Part shown: positions 23,497 through 32,339 of the stretch, piece by piece
How positions within the stretch are numbered: the first letter of the stretch is position 1
Layout of the letters: each line of letters starts with the position of its first letter
Source of the DNA: Methylacidiphilum caldifontis
Lineage (GTDB): Bacteria > Verrucomicrobiota > Verrucomicrobiia > Methylacidiphilales > Methylacidiphilaceae
Assembly (NCBI RefSeq): GCF_017310505.1
Contig: NZ_CP065957.1
Span: forward strand, 2,170,001-2,234,000
Direction: 5' to 3'
Length of the DNA stretch: 64,000 nucleotides
Translations under genes and position numbers: made by a program
The notes under the pieces: model-generated
Seen by the model: the letters and a program-made list of their open reading frames with translations, nothing else
What the model was told of the DNA's origin: nothing
The model's database searches: none

Positions 23497-24660
23497 ATGA
23501 AAAAGGCTTATTTTGATTTTTCTTCAAGACTGCAGGATCTTCAGGAAAAGTCTTTGTTGCGCAGGCTCAGGGAGTTTAAGCCTACCGAAGGCATGAGTGC
23601 CCTTTTTGATGGAAAGGAAAGCATTCATTTTTCATCAAATGATTATCTTGGTCTCTCCAGGCATCCCATGGTCATTGAGAGGGCGGTTAAGGCAACAAAA
23701 GAATATGGTACAAGCTGCTCGGCCTCTCGGCTCATTTCCGGGAATAATCCTCTTTTTTCTGCCTTGGAACGAACCGTTGCCCAGTGGAAGGGAAAACAAA
23801 AAGCCTTGATTTTTCCCTCGGGCTACATGGCTGCCTTAGCCAGTGTATCATCTCTTGTGGGGAAAGCTGATATGATTTTGATGGATAGCTTCAGTCATGC
23901 CTCTTTGTGGGAGGGAGCTCGCCTAAGTCATGCAACCCTTCGGGTGTTTGACCATAACGAGCCAAAAAATCTAAAGAAACTTTTAGAAAGGTATGCGGGG
24001 GATTTTAAAAAAATTCTGATCATTACCGAATCCCTTTTTTCCATGGATGGGGACATAGCTCCACTTGAAGAGATTGTTGAACTTAAGGAGCATTTTGAGG
24101 CCTATCTTCTGCTTGATGATGCCCATGCTGAAGGCATTCTTGGAGAGAACGGAGGAGGTTTGGCTACTGCACTAGACTTAGCGGACAAAGTGGATGTGAT
24201 TTTAGGAACGTTTTCCAAAGCTTTAGGTTCTCAAGGAGGCTATGTCGCTGCAGAACAATCAATTATAGATTGGATGATTAATAGCGCAAAATCTTTCATT
24301 TTTACGACAGCTCTTAGCCCTTCATGCGTTGCTGCAGCTGCTTCTGCTCTTGATATTATCCAATCCAAAGAAGGAGCGATGCTCAGAAGAAAACTCAAGG
24401 ATAACATAAGTCATTTCTTTGAAGAAAATCTGGCCAACTCTTTTTTTTGTTCTCCCATAATACCAATAAAAATAGGAACAGAGTCCAAAACCATTGAGGT
24501 TTCAGCTATTCTTGAGCAAAAAGGAATCTATTTGCCCCCTATTCGTTATCCAACAGTACCAAGGGGAGAAGCAAGACTTAGGATTTCTCTTACCGCTATC
24601 CACCGCGCTGATCAGATCGATTACCTCAAAGAGGCTCTAAAAAAGCTTGGTGTTTTGTAA
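23497..24660 (+). CDS. bioF: 8-amino-7-oxononanoate synthase
   Basis: A 387-residue PLP enzyme of the alpha-oxoamine synthase family. Seen: FSSNDYLGLSRHP near 45, SASRLISGNNPLF near 78, LDDAHAEGILG near 206, and the PLP lysine in TFSKALGSQGG near residue 240. BioF condenses pimeloyl-ACP (or CoA) with alanine, the first ring-forming step of biotin synthesis. The family also includes glycine C-acetyltransferase and 5-aminolevulinate synthase, but the bioA gene 21 bases downstream favours bioF. AAAGGAAAAG gives a strong ribosome site. Confidence 0.9.
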   Translation: MKKAYFDFSSRLQDLQEKSLLRRLREFKPTEGMSALFDGKESIHFSSNDYLGLSRHPMVIERAVKATKEYGTSCSASRLISGNNPLFSALERTVAQWKGKQKALIFPSGYMAALASVSSLVGKADMILMDSFSHASLWEGARLSHATLRVFDHNEPKNLKKLLERYAGDFKKILIITESLFSMDGDIAPLEEIVELKEHFEAYLLLDDAHAEGILGENGGGLATALDLADKVDVILGTFSKALGSQGGYVAAEQSIIDWMINSAKSFIFTTALSPSCVAAAASALDIIQSKEGAMLRRKLKDNISHFFEENLANSFFCSPIIPIKIGTESKTIEVSAILEQKGIYLPPIRYPTVPRGEARLRISLTAIHRADQIDYLKEALKKLGVL

Positions 24661-24681
24661 GAATAAAACTCTAGTTATTTT

Positions 24682-26082
24682 ATGTTACCTTCCTTAGTTT
24701 CTTTAGACAAGCAATACCTTTGGCATCCGTTTACTCCTTATGATCGGTGGTTTAGTCCTACTTATGAACCCCTTGTCATAGAGAAAGCCCAAGGGTGTTA
24801 CCTCTACGACTCTAAAGGAAAGAAGTATTGGGATGGCAACTCTTCAATATGGACTACTACCCATGGCCATTGTCATCCAAGGATTGTCAAAGCGATCATT
24901 GAGTGTTTGTCCCAAGTCGATCACATTTCTTTTCTTGGCAATACTCATCCTTGGGCGGTCAAGCTTGGACAAAAACTTGTATCCATGGTTTCGGAAGACA
25001 ACCAAACAAGCTATAGGGTTTTCTTTTCAGATAATGGTTCTACAGCTATAGAAGCTGCAATCAAAATAGCTTGGCAAGCTTTACAACAAAGAGGTGAAAA
25101 ACAACGCAATTTATTTTTATGCCTGAAAGGGGGTTATCATGGGGATACGGTTGGAGCGATGAGCGTTTCTTCGGTTCCTTTTCAAAACCGGTTCAATGAG
25201 CTGCTTTTTGACTCTCTGGACGTTGCTTCGCCTTCCTGTTTTCATTGCCCTTGGAATAGATCGAAAAGAGAAAAGGGAAAGGATGCCCGGCTATCAAAAG
25301 AGTGCTTCTGGGAATGTCTTGAAGAACTAAAAAGAATAGTAGCCGAGAATGGCCATAGGCTAGCTGCGATGATCGTTGAGCCTAAAATACAAGGAGCATC
25401 AGGAATGTGGATGCACCCTGAAGGATACATCAAAGAAGCCTTTCAACTTGTTCGGGATGCAGGAGCTTTTTTTATTGTCGATGAGGTATTTAGTGGTATG
25501 GGTAGAGCTGGGAGTAAGATCGCAGCTTCGCAAAAAGAGAATGTGAATGCCGATTTTATCTGCTTTGCTAAGGGACTATCTGGAGGAACGTTGCCTATAG
25601 CCGTAACCTTGGTTAAAGAGGAGATTTTTGAATGTTTTAAGGGTGGGTATAACGAAGCTTTCCTCCATGGACATAGCTATACGGCCAATCCGGTTGCTTG
25701 TGCGGCGGCGTATGAAAATTTAGCAATCTTTGAAGAAGAAAACACGTTTGATCGGATAGCTGGGCTATCTCGTGATTTACAATCTTTTTCTCAAGTTTTT
25801 TGGAATCATCCTCTTGTCGGTGATGTAAGAGTGGAAGGAGCGGTTTTGGCCATTGAGCTCTTGAAGGATAAAAAATGTTCCTCTTTGGATTCCCATTTTG
25901 ATAGGGGTTGGGCAGTGACTGAAAGAGCAAAAGCCTATGGCCTAGTCAGTCGCCCCATCAAGGATGTACTTATCCTTGTGCCTCCCTATTGCTCTACTAG
26001 GGATGATATTGAAGGCATGGTATCGGCCTTGTATCGAGCCTTGACTGATGTTTTGCCTCCAAGCAGCTCTTCTTCTTTTTAA
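24682..26082 (+). CDS. bioA: Adenosylmethionine-8-amino-7-oxononanoate aminotransferase
   Basis: A 466-residue class-III PLP aminotransferase. It opens with LWHPFTPYDRW, the BioA hallmark, then DGNSSIWTTTHGHCHPRI near 52, GGYHGDTVGAMSVS near 150, IVEPKIQGASGMWMHPEGY near 230, DEVFSGMGRAG near 268 and the PLP lysine in FAKGLSGGTLP near 297. It converts 8-amino-7-oxononanoate to 7,8-diaminononanoate using SAM (or lysine in some lineages) as amino donor. bioD and bioB are not in the window. The Ser-rich tail (SSSSSF) is a minor oddity. Confidence 0.93.
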   Translation: MLPSLVSLDKQYLWHPFTPYDRWFSPTYEPLVIEKAQGCYLYDSKGKKYWDGNSSIWTTTHGHCHPRIVKAIIECLSQVDHISFLGNTHPWAVKLGQKLVSMVSEDNQTSYRVFFSDNGSTAIEAAIKIAWQALQQRGEKQRNLFLCLKGGYHGDTVGAMSVSSVPFQNRFNELLFDSLDVASPSCFHCPWNRSKREKGKDARLSKECFWECLEELKRIVAENGHRLAAMIVEPKIQGASGMWMHPEGYIKEAFQLVRDAGAFFIVDEVFSGMGRAGSKIAASQKENVNADFICFAKGLSGGTLPIAVTLVKEEIFECFKGGYNEAFLHGHSYTANPVACAAAYENLAIFEEENTFDRIAGLSRDLQSFSQVFWNHPLVGDVRVEGAVLAIELLKDKKCSSLDSHFDRGWAVTERAKAYGLVSRPIKDVLILVPPYCSTRDDIEGMVSALYRALTDVLPPSSSSSF

Positions 26083-26133
26083 GCGAAATGCTGGAGCGAT
26101 TGAAAGGATAATCTTTTATCCTTATTTTAGAAG

Positions 26134-27495
26134 TTGATTATGAACAGTTTTGATTACTTGGCTAGCGGCTTCTTTTTTCTTGCCGTTGTACATACCCTTT
26201 TTTCACCCTTCCTTTTTCACAAGGGCAGTTCAATGATTGATTATGCTCTACAAAAAAGAAATATCCACAAAACTCTTCCCCAAAGGGTTTATTTTTGGGG
26301 AGCGCTCTTGCGGTTTGTAGGTGAAGTAGAGATCATTTTTGGGCTCTGGCTCCTTCCCCTTTTTTTCGTACTTGTTTTTCAAGTCGGCTGGGACAAAGCC
26401 TTCGAAGTAATGAAACTAAAAGGAGAATATCCTGAAGCTTTTTTTGTTTCCCTTCTGATGATTATTTCCTCAACTAATCCGATTCTCTCTACTTTTCAAA
26501 GACTTATTGGGTTATTTTGTCCTAAAAAAGTTGAAAGTGCAGCCAGGTGGTGGTTTTGGATACTGACTCTGGGACCTATTTTTGGCTCTTTGATTACGGA
26601 AGCTTCAGCAATGACTTTAACTGCACTTTTGTTAAAAAAAAATTTTTTTGTGCTCAACCCTAATCCCTCGCTCGCTTATGGAACAATTGGCCTTCTTTTT
26701 TTCAACATTTCGATCGGCGGAGCTCTGACTAATTTTGCAGCTCCACCCGTCGTTCTTGTGGCTAATAAATGGCAATGGGACAGTCTTTACATTTTGATTC
26801 ATTTTGGAGCGCTGTTTATCTTGGGAATGATCATTACAAATCTTGCTTATTATTTCTTTTTTAGGAAAGAATTTAATAGGTTAGAAACAGAGAGAAAAAG
26901 TCTTATAGCTGAAGCGGGAAATGAGCTACTTTCCCCTTTTGATGAAGAAATGCCTTTATGGATCAGATTTGTCAATTTTGCTTTTCTCGCAGCCGTAACG
27001 CTCATCCCGAAGCATTTTGTATTGATGCTTGGAGAACTTATTTTTTTCTTTGCTTTTATGGAAGCAACAAAAGATTATCAAGGAGAAGTCCCATGGCTCA
27101 AGGCTTTCTTGGTAGGTTTCTTTCTTTTCTCCTTGGAAGTATTTGGCAATCTTCAATCTTGGTGGGTAAACCGGCTATTAAGCCATTTGAGTTTTTTCCC
27201 TCTCTATCTTTCTTCTGTTCTTCTTTCTTCTTTTAATGACAACGCTCTGGTGTCTTATGTGGCCACTTTGATCGTTCCCGAAATGGATGAATCAAGAAAA
27301 AGGGCAATCATAGCGGGAGCTTTATCTGGAGGGGGATTAACGATTTTAGCTAACGCTCCGAACCTAGCGGGCTTATCCTTGCTTAGGGATTTCTTCCCCG
27401 AAGGTTTTTCCCCAATAAAACTTTTCAAGATGGCTGTTATTCCCACGGCTTTTGTTACTATTCTTTTTATATTGAAAGAGGTTTTTGTTAGATAG
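26134..27495 (+). CDS. Putative Na+/H+ antiporter (PF07399 type)
   Basis: A 453-residue integral membrane protein with roughly ten to twelve helices. Characteristic stretches are TLGPIFGSLITEASAMTLTALLL near 150, FFNISIGGALTNFAAPPVVLVA near 190, and SSFNDNALVSYVATLIVP near 365, followed by AGALSGGGLTILANAPNLAG. These match my memory of the putative Na+/H+ antiporter family within the ion-transporter superfamily. It would exchange protons for sodium at the inner membrane. It follows bioA by about 50 bases. The end overlaps the convergent DUF763 gene by 8 bases. Confidence 0.8.
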   Translation: MIMNSFDYLASGFFFLAVVHTLFSPFLFHKGSSMIDYALQKRNIHKTLPQRVYFWGALLRFVGEVEIIFGLWLLPLFFVLVFQVGWDKAFEVMKLKGEYPEAFFVSLLMIISSTNPILSTFQRLIGLFCPKKVESAARWWFWILTLGPIFGSLITEASAMTLTALLLKKNFFVLNPNPSLAYGTIGLLFFNISIGGALTNFAAPPVVLVANKWQWDSLYILIHFGALFILGMIITNLAYYFFFRKEFNRLETERKSLIAEAGNELLSPFDEEMPLWIRFVNFAFLAAVTLIPKHFVLMLGELIFFFAFMEATKDYQGEVPWLKAFLVGFFLFSLEVFGNLQSWWVNRLLSHLSFFPLYLSSVLLSSFNDNALVSYVATLIVPEMDESRKRAIIAGALSGGGLTILANAPNLAGLSLLRDFFPEGFSPIKLFKMAVIPTAFVTILFILKEVFVR

Positions 27496-28693
27496 GAATA
27501 GTTTCTTGGCTAAGCCGTGCAAGTCTTTTGAGGGCCTCTTTCTTTTCGCTATAGCCAATCTTTGCTTTTTGAAGGGCCTTTTCAAGAATTTCGATGTTGC
27601 GATCATAGCTGGCACGGTCCACGGGATAAGGAATACCGTCTTTGCCCCCATGGGCAAAAGAATAATCAGCCCAGCTTCGACCTTCCACCCGCTTGGGAAC
27701 ATTTTCAAGAGGATCTTTCCTACTAAAAGGGATTCCAAAAACGAGCTCGGCTATTAGGGCAAGACTACGAATCGTGGCAGGACCAACAAGTGGAGTTTCA
27801 AGTAGGGATTGGAAATCTTTTGGGTCTCTTTCGTAAGCGGCAATAAGGGCTTTATGGAGAGCTTTAAGCCTGGTGGGGAAAAAATCAGCGGGGGTGAGTT
27901 GATGCCTGGAAGGAGCAAAGAGTGTAGACTCATCCCTCATTTCGGAAATGAGATTTAGAGTTTTTTGAGGATTTTCCCGTGCAAGAGTACTGCAAGCTTG
28001 CCTTGAGTTTTCAGACTCAGAAGAAATCATGTTAAGTATAAAACTTTTATCATAAAAGGAAGGATTGGAGCTAGAGCTATTGGAGGGATCTAAAAAATCT
28101 TCGTTAGTTTCTTTAAGGTCTTCTATGGCGAAATGCGGATTACATACAAAATCTTTGGTATGCTCGCTTAGCCAATGGTATCGGCGTGCATAGCCGGTTG
28201 ATTCGTTCATTCCTTGTTGGATAACGCACCATGATCCTGAAGAATTAAAAAAGAAACAATGGTGATAAAGGGAAAAACCATCCTGAAGAGCAGCAGAATC
28301 CACTTTTGCCACCAGTTTGGAAGTACGAACAAGATCTTCCCCTTGGCTTATGCCTATCTGGTCAGCAATTTCGATAATCTCCAATGGAGTTTTCCTTGAT
28401 TGTCTTCCTTTTCCTCCAGCAACAAAAATGCCTATATCTCTGTATCTTTTTTGGGCTTCTTTTAGAGCTCCACAACAGACTGTAGTTAGCCCCGATGAGT
28501 GCCAGTCAAAACCAAGAATACAACCAAATGCTTGGAACCACCAAGGATCAGAAAGCCTCCGGAGCATTTCTTCGCTGCCGTATTCCTCTATGATAAGACT
28601 TGTCATTGCTCCAGAAAGCCTAACCATTCTTTCGAAAAGATAGGCTGGAGCTCTGCCCTCATGTAAGGGCAGATATGCGGTATTTCTTTTCAT
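27488..28693 (-). CDS. DUF763 family protein
   Basis: About 401 residues. The frame is open to 28738, but that part lies inside tRNA-Glu, so the ATG at 28693 (MKRNTAYLPLHEGRAPAYLFERM) is chosen; it matches the family N-terminus. Other conserved pieces are DWHSSGLTTVCCGALKE near 85, an FVAGGKGRQSRKTP segment near 115, YARRYHWLSEH near 190, and a helix-hairpin-helix-like TPLVGPATIRSLALIAELVFG near 310, then GGKDGIPYPVDRASYD. DUF763 is widespread in archaea and some thermophilic bacteria; its function is not established, although the HhH-like piece hints at nucleic acid binding. There is no ribosome site: only nine bases separate the encoded CCA of the tRNA from the ATG. Confidence 0.88.
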   Translation of the reverse strand: MKRNTAYLPLHEGRAPAYLFERMVRLSGAMTSLIIEEYGSEEMLRRLSDPWWFQAFGCILGFDWHSSGLTTVCCGALKEAQKRYRDIGIFVAGGKGRQSRKTPLEIIEIADQIGISQGEDLVRTSKLVAKVDSAALQDGFSLYHHCFFFNSSGSWCVIQQGMNESTGYARRYHWLSEHTKDFVCNPHFAIEDLKETNEDFLDPSNSSSSNPSFYDKSFILNMISSESENSRQACSTLARENPQKTLNLISEMRDESTLFAPSRHQLTPADFFPTRLKALHKALIAAYERDPKDFQSLLETPLVGPATIRSLALIAELVFGIPFSRKDPLENVPKRVEGRSWADYSFAHGGKDGIPYPVDRASYDRNIEILEKALQKAKIGYSEKKEALKRLARLSQETIPI

Positions 28694-28702
28694 GGGAGAA
28701 TG

Positions 28703-28777
28703 TGGCGACCCCAACGGGATTCGAACCCGTGCTGCCACCGTGAAAGGGTGGAGTGCTGACCACTACACCATGGGGTC
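28703..28777 (-). tRNA. tRNA-Glu (anticodon TTC), CCA encoded
   Basis: On the minus strand the acceptor stem GACCCCA pairs with TGGGGTC; the discriminator G at 28706 is followed by encoded CCA (28705-28703). The D-arm contains GTGTAGTGGTCAGCAC. The anticodon stem is CCACC/GGTGG with loop CTTTCAC and anticodon TTC at 28744-28742. The T-loop is TTCGAAT within CGGG/CCCG. The DUF763 gene begins nine bases after the CCA. Confidence 0.96.
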
Positions 28778-28867
28778 AAACTTCTTCTTATAACTTTAGC
28801 AAAGCAGACAAAGTAGAATGGTGCAAGAAAATTAAGGAAAATACAAAGTCATGAATAAAAATCAAGC

Positions 28868-30337
28868 TTAAAATAAAAAGGCCATTCCTAAAATAAAAAG
28901 GGCTGAACAAAACGTTGTGCATCGGGAGCGAAAATTTGGCCCCAGGTAGTTGATCATAATTTTAGCTTCATGGTCGTAAGATTTCCAGATTTGTGTAGCT
29001 TGAACGAAAAGCGCACTAAACCTATACAAATAGAAAAAAAGAAAAATAATTGCCAAGGAAAAGCTCAATATAAAAAGCAGGGATGAGAGGAATGTCCAGT
29101 TATAGGAGTAGGACTTCCATCCTGAGGGAATGTTGAGTGTAAAAAAAAGTTCTTGATGAAAAGGGCTCTTTTCTTTTGTTTTCGTCATCACTTTAATCTC
29201 CCAGTTTCCTGGATGAGAAAAATTTGTTGCCGAGAAAGAATAAGTGGTTTCCTTTTCTTTCCTCATAGCCGGGGCAACAACGTGGTAGGGACTAGTCCTA
29301 TCTTTTAAGATCACAACCACGCTTTGCGCTAAATGAGGAGAGTTAATTTTGGCATCTGGAAATTGTAATTTAAAAGGAAGAGAAGAAAAGGGATTAAAGG
29401 AAAAGGAAACGATATTCGTTTTGCCTGTGATCTGTTCATGAAAGGGCAGAAGTGTGGAAGAAAAAGAGAACAAAGATGTCCCCTTGAAAGCGATCAAGAA
29501 AAGAAGAATGCAAGCGATCCAGCACTCTAAAACATAACTGGGAAGGGAAAAGGAGGACATTTTGTTAAACCGAACAGCGTTAATGGGAAAAGAACAGAAA
29601 TGATCGGGGCCTAAGGATCGCATAAGGATACCTGTAGAGCTTGGTTCAGCAAAAAATTGGTGATAGAGCCGAAAAAAGAGCAGCAGGCCACTTAAGAGCA
29701 AGAACCAAGGAAAAGAGGAAAAAAATGAAGTGGAATAAAGAGAAACCTCAAAGGAAAACCAGCCTAAGCTTAGGAAGAAAAGACCCATGGGTAGATCCAA
29801 AAGCTTTCCAAGATAGGCTAAAGAAAAGCAAAGTAGCTTTCGTCCATAATGTTGTTCTTCAATAAAGGGGATAAGAACAAAAAGAAAGATCAAATAACTG
29901 CCAGCTATAATCTCCAAGCAAAAAAGTCCAAGAAAAGGGAAAAAAAAATGAGAAGGGAATGATTCCAACCCTCTCAGCCGGAAGGCTTCGGTTAAAAAAA
30001 AGAGTATACTGAACAAAAGGTCAAAGAGTTTGGTAACTATAGATTTCTTTCTTTTAAACTGCTGCAGTCTTATAAAAAAAAGAACAAAACAAAGACTGAC
30101 TAAAATTAAAGGATAAGTAAAGGGGTCTCGGAGCAAGATTAAACCAGTAAGGACTAGTAAAAAAGACAAGAGAAGAATGAGAAATAACTTTTTTTTGAGT
30201 TTTTGAAATCCCTCTTCTTTAATATCCATGACCATCAGGAGCTTGGGGAAAAATAAAAAAAAGTTCAAAAATACACCCAAGCCCACTGAAATGCCAAGAG
30301 TGATTAAAAAAGAGAAGATATCTCTAAACATGATCAA
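28868..30337 (-). CDS. Large multi-pass membrane protein, unknown function
   Basis: A 489-residue, very hydrophobic Phe/Leu-rich protein with about nine membrane helices. The N-terminal 290 residues form an array of helices; residues about 300-405 make a soluble beta-rich domain (VSFSFNPFSSLPFKLQFPDAKI, NFSHPGNWEIKVMTK) which then returns to the membrane (about 410-440), and the C-terminus has a final short helix. The arrangement resembles CopD/YcnJ-type copper proteins in outline only. It is the third gene after the sensor/regulator pair on the same strand (50 bases downstream), so it may be controlled by it. No named family is claimed. Confidence 0.65.
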   Translation of the reverse strand: MIMFRDIFSFLITLGISVGLGVFLNFFLFFPKLLMVMDIKEEGFQKLKKKLFLILLLSFLLVLTGLILLRDPFTYPLILVSLCFVLFFIRLQQFKRKKSIVTKLFDLLFSILFFLTEAFRLRGLESFPSHFFFPFLGLFCLEIIAGSYLIFLFVLIPFIEEQHYGRKLLCFSLAYLGKLLDLPMGLFFLSLGWFSFEVSLYSTSFFSSFPWFLLLSGLLLFFRLYHQFFAEPSSTGILMRSLGPDHFCSFPINAVRFNKMSSFSLPSYVLECWIACILLFLIAFKGTSLFSFSSTLLPFHEQITGKTNIVSFSFNPFSSLPFKLQFPDAKINSPHLAQSVVVILKDRTSPYHVVAPAMRKEKETTYSFSATNFSHPGNWEIKVMTKTKEKSPFHQELFFTLNIPSGWKSYSYNWTFLSSLLFILSFSLAIIFLFFYLYRFSALFVQATQIWKSYDHEAKIMINYLGPNFRSRCTTFCSALFILGMAFLF

Positions 30338-30387
30338 TATTTCAGGCCTTTTTTATAATAGAACATAAAGCTTATTCCAAGCTTTTA

Positions 30388-31071
30388 TTAGCCAGGAGAA
30401 ATGTTTGTTTGATGCCAAGAAATGGCGTAATGGACCAGTTCGGTTCCACTTTGGAGTTTTAGTTTTTGCTTTATGCTTGCCCGGTAAGCCTCAATGGTCT
30501 TGATACTTAAATGGAGTTGATCGGCGATCTGTCTTGAACTTAGCCCTTTGCCGATGAGTTGAAAAACTTCCAGTTCACGGTCGCTTAATTTTCCCAAGGG
30601 ACTAGACTTAAAAGGGGAGCTCTTTTTGCCTGTAAATCCTTCCAGGATTCGCGATGAAATTTCATCGCTAACAAATATGTTTCCTTCTAGAATTTTGTGT
30701 ATGGCATGAAGAAGTTTATCCGCTCCTTCTGATTTCATGAGGTAACCCTTTGCGCCTGCCCGCAGTAGCCTTTCAGCAAAAAGCGATTCCTCATGCATGG
30801 ACAGGACAAGAATAGGTATTTCAGGATATATAGCATGAATATCTTTGACAAGCTCAAGACCACTTTTCCCCGGTAATGAAATATCGACCAGGACAATATC
30901 CGGTTTTAGTTTTTCGACAAGTTCAAATCCCTTTTGAGCGTTCTGAGCCATTCCGATTACCTTTAAAGAGGGATCACTACTAATTATTTGTGCTATGCCC
31001 TCTAGAAGGATGGCATGGTCGTCGATAACAAGAACTCCTTTTTTGTTGGTCTCTGCAAGGTTTTCCTTCAT
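30388..31071 (-). CDS. NarL/FixJ-family response regulator
   Basis: A 227-residue two-domain regulator. Receiver: IDDHAIL near 16-22 with the acidic pocket, phosphoacceptor Asp63 in VLVDISLPG, Ser/Thr in VLSMHEE near 93, and Lys in AKGYLMKSEGA near 112. A LuxR-type helix-turn-helix occupies about 155-215: LSDRELEVFQLIGKGLSSRQIADQLHLSIKTIEAYRASIKQKL (given here as one motif in shortened sense: LSDRE...KTIEAYRA). The start overlaps the kinase stop (ATGA), so the two are translationally coupled. Target genes unknown; the next gene is the large membrane protein at 28868. Confidence 0.92.
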   Translation of the reverse strand: MKENLAETNKKGVLVIDDHAILLEGIAQIISSDPSLKVIGMAQNAQKGFELVEKLKPDIVLVDISLPGKSGLELVKDIHAIYPEIPILVLSMHEESLFAERLLRAGAKGYLMKSEGADKLLHAIHKILEGNIFVSDEISSRILEGFTGKKSSPFKSSPLGKLSDRELEVFQLIGKGLSSRQIADQLHLSIKTIEAYRASIKQKLKLQSGTELVHYAISWHQTNISPG

Positions 31072-32171
31072 ACCTTTTCTCGGGATTCGGTTTTAGATTT
31101 TACAAAAGAAGGCAGACTGCAAATGACTTTAGTCCCTTTGCCCGGCAAAGAGTCGATAGTCAAATTTGCTCCAATCATTGCTGCCCTGTAAAGCATTGAT
31201 CGAAATCCTAAACCTTTATTTAGTCCTTCTTTGATTTTCATGCCCATCCCGTTATCTTCGACTTGAAGAAAAATAGTTCCAGCTGTCTCTCCAAAAGTTA
31301 TATTGATCTGTGTAGCCTGGGAATGTTTTATTGCATTGTTTATGGCCTCTTGGGCGATGCGATAAATTTGGATAATGAAAGAGGGATTAGGGATAATAGG
31401 CTCTCCAATCAAATGGAACTGGCAACCAATATGAGTATTTTTCGATGTATTTTGTGAAAGATCCATCAATGAAGAAATGAGATCCGAGGTGGTCATTGCC
31501 AGGGGTGCAAGGCCCTTTGCAATGTCCCGAGCAGAAGTAGCTGCTTGCCTAGCTAACTTAGCTATTTCGGTAGCGAGTTCTTTTCCCTTTTCGGTCTTTT
31601 CATGAAGTTCTTGAGCAAGAAATTGGGCTTTGAATTCAATACCAATAAGCAGTTGGCAAAGGCTATCATGAATGTCTTGACCAATTCTTTGCCTTTCCTG
31701 TTCACTCGCTTCTAAAGCCGCCTTTTCTAGGGCTTTTCTTTCCCTAATGTCCCTGACTAACACGCTCACTATTTTGCCTTCTTGCAAAACCACTTCGCTG
31801 GTAGAAATTTCCATGAAAAAAGTGGTTTTATCTTTCTTTTGCCCAAGCAGCTCGTATTGGTTAATCCTGTTTTTTTTCTTTTTGGATAAAAAATTACGCA
31901 TCCATTTTTGTCGATAAGGAGGAGCGAGTAATTCGACAAAAGGCTTTTTGTAAAGCTCCATCCTATAATATCCAAAGAGTTCCTCAGCTGTCTTGTTTGA
32001 AAGTTTAATATTCCCTTCGCTATCTAAGACCAATAACCCTTCTCCAATATTGTGAATGACATTAAAAATCCATTGAGCAATGCTGCAGTAAGAAGGTTCG
32101 GTTTCATGTTGAAGGCATTGGGATATAGTTAAACTGCATTTTTTATCCTCATCCAACCAACTATTTTCCAT
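31068..32171 (-). CDS. Soluble PAS sensor histidine kinase (NarX/HisKA_3 type)
   Basis: A 367-residue kinase without membrane helices. A PAS domain spans about 33-145 (GEGLLVLDSEGNIKLSNKTAEELFGY, then VLVRDIRERKALEKA). The HisKA_3 dimerisation domain has ERQRIGQDIHDSLCQLL with the phosphorylated His168. The ATPase domain (about 260-355) shows EAINNAIKH, DNGMGM and GLGFRSMLYRA. The PAS probably senses a cytosolic signal or redox/ligand state; no heme or flavin motif is evident. It is paired with the response regulator by a 4-base overlap. Confidence 0.92.
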   Translation of the reverse strand: MENSWLDEDKKCSLTISQCLQHETEPSYCSIAQWIFNVIHNIGEGLLVLDSEGNIKLSNKTAEELFGYYRMELYKKPFVELLAPPYRQKWMRNFLSKKKKNRINQYELLGQKKDKTTFFMEISTSEVVLQEGKIVSVLVRDIRERKALEKAALEASEQERQRIGQDIHDSLCQLLIGIEFKAQFLAQELHEKTEKGKELATEIAKLARQAATSARDIAKGLAPLAMTTSDLISSLMDLSQNTSKNTHIGCQFHLIGEPIIPNPSFIIQIYRIAQEAINNAIKHSQATQINITFGETAGTIFLQVEDNGMGMKIKEGLNKGLGFRSMLYRAAMIGANLTIDSLPGKGTKVICSLPSFVKSKTESREKV

Positions 32172-32339
32172 TTTTGGAGTAATAAATATGATGTTTATAA
32201 ATGATTTCCTTATACAATATAGGCAATAATCGTATGAGGCAATAAAAAATGATTATCTTATAAAAAAGATTATAGCAATAGTTTTTTAAAAGGTATCCTC
32301 TTTGATTTGAAGCAGTTGAGATGGGGGAAAAGGTTGAGA

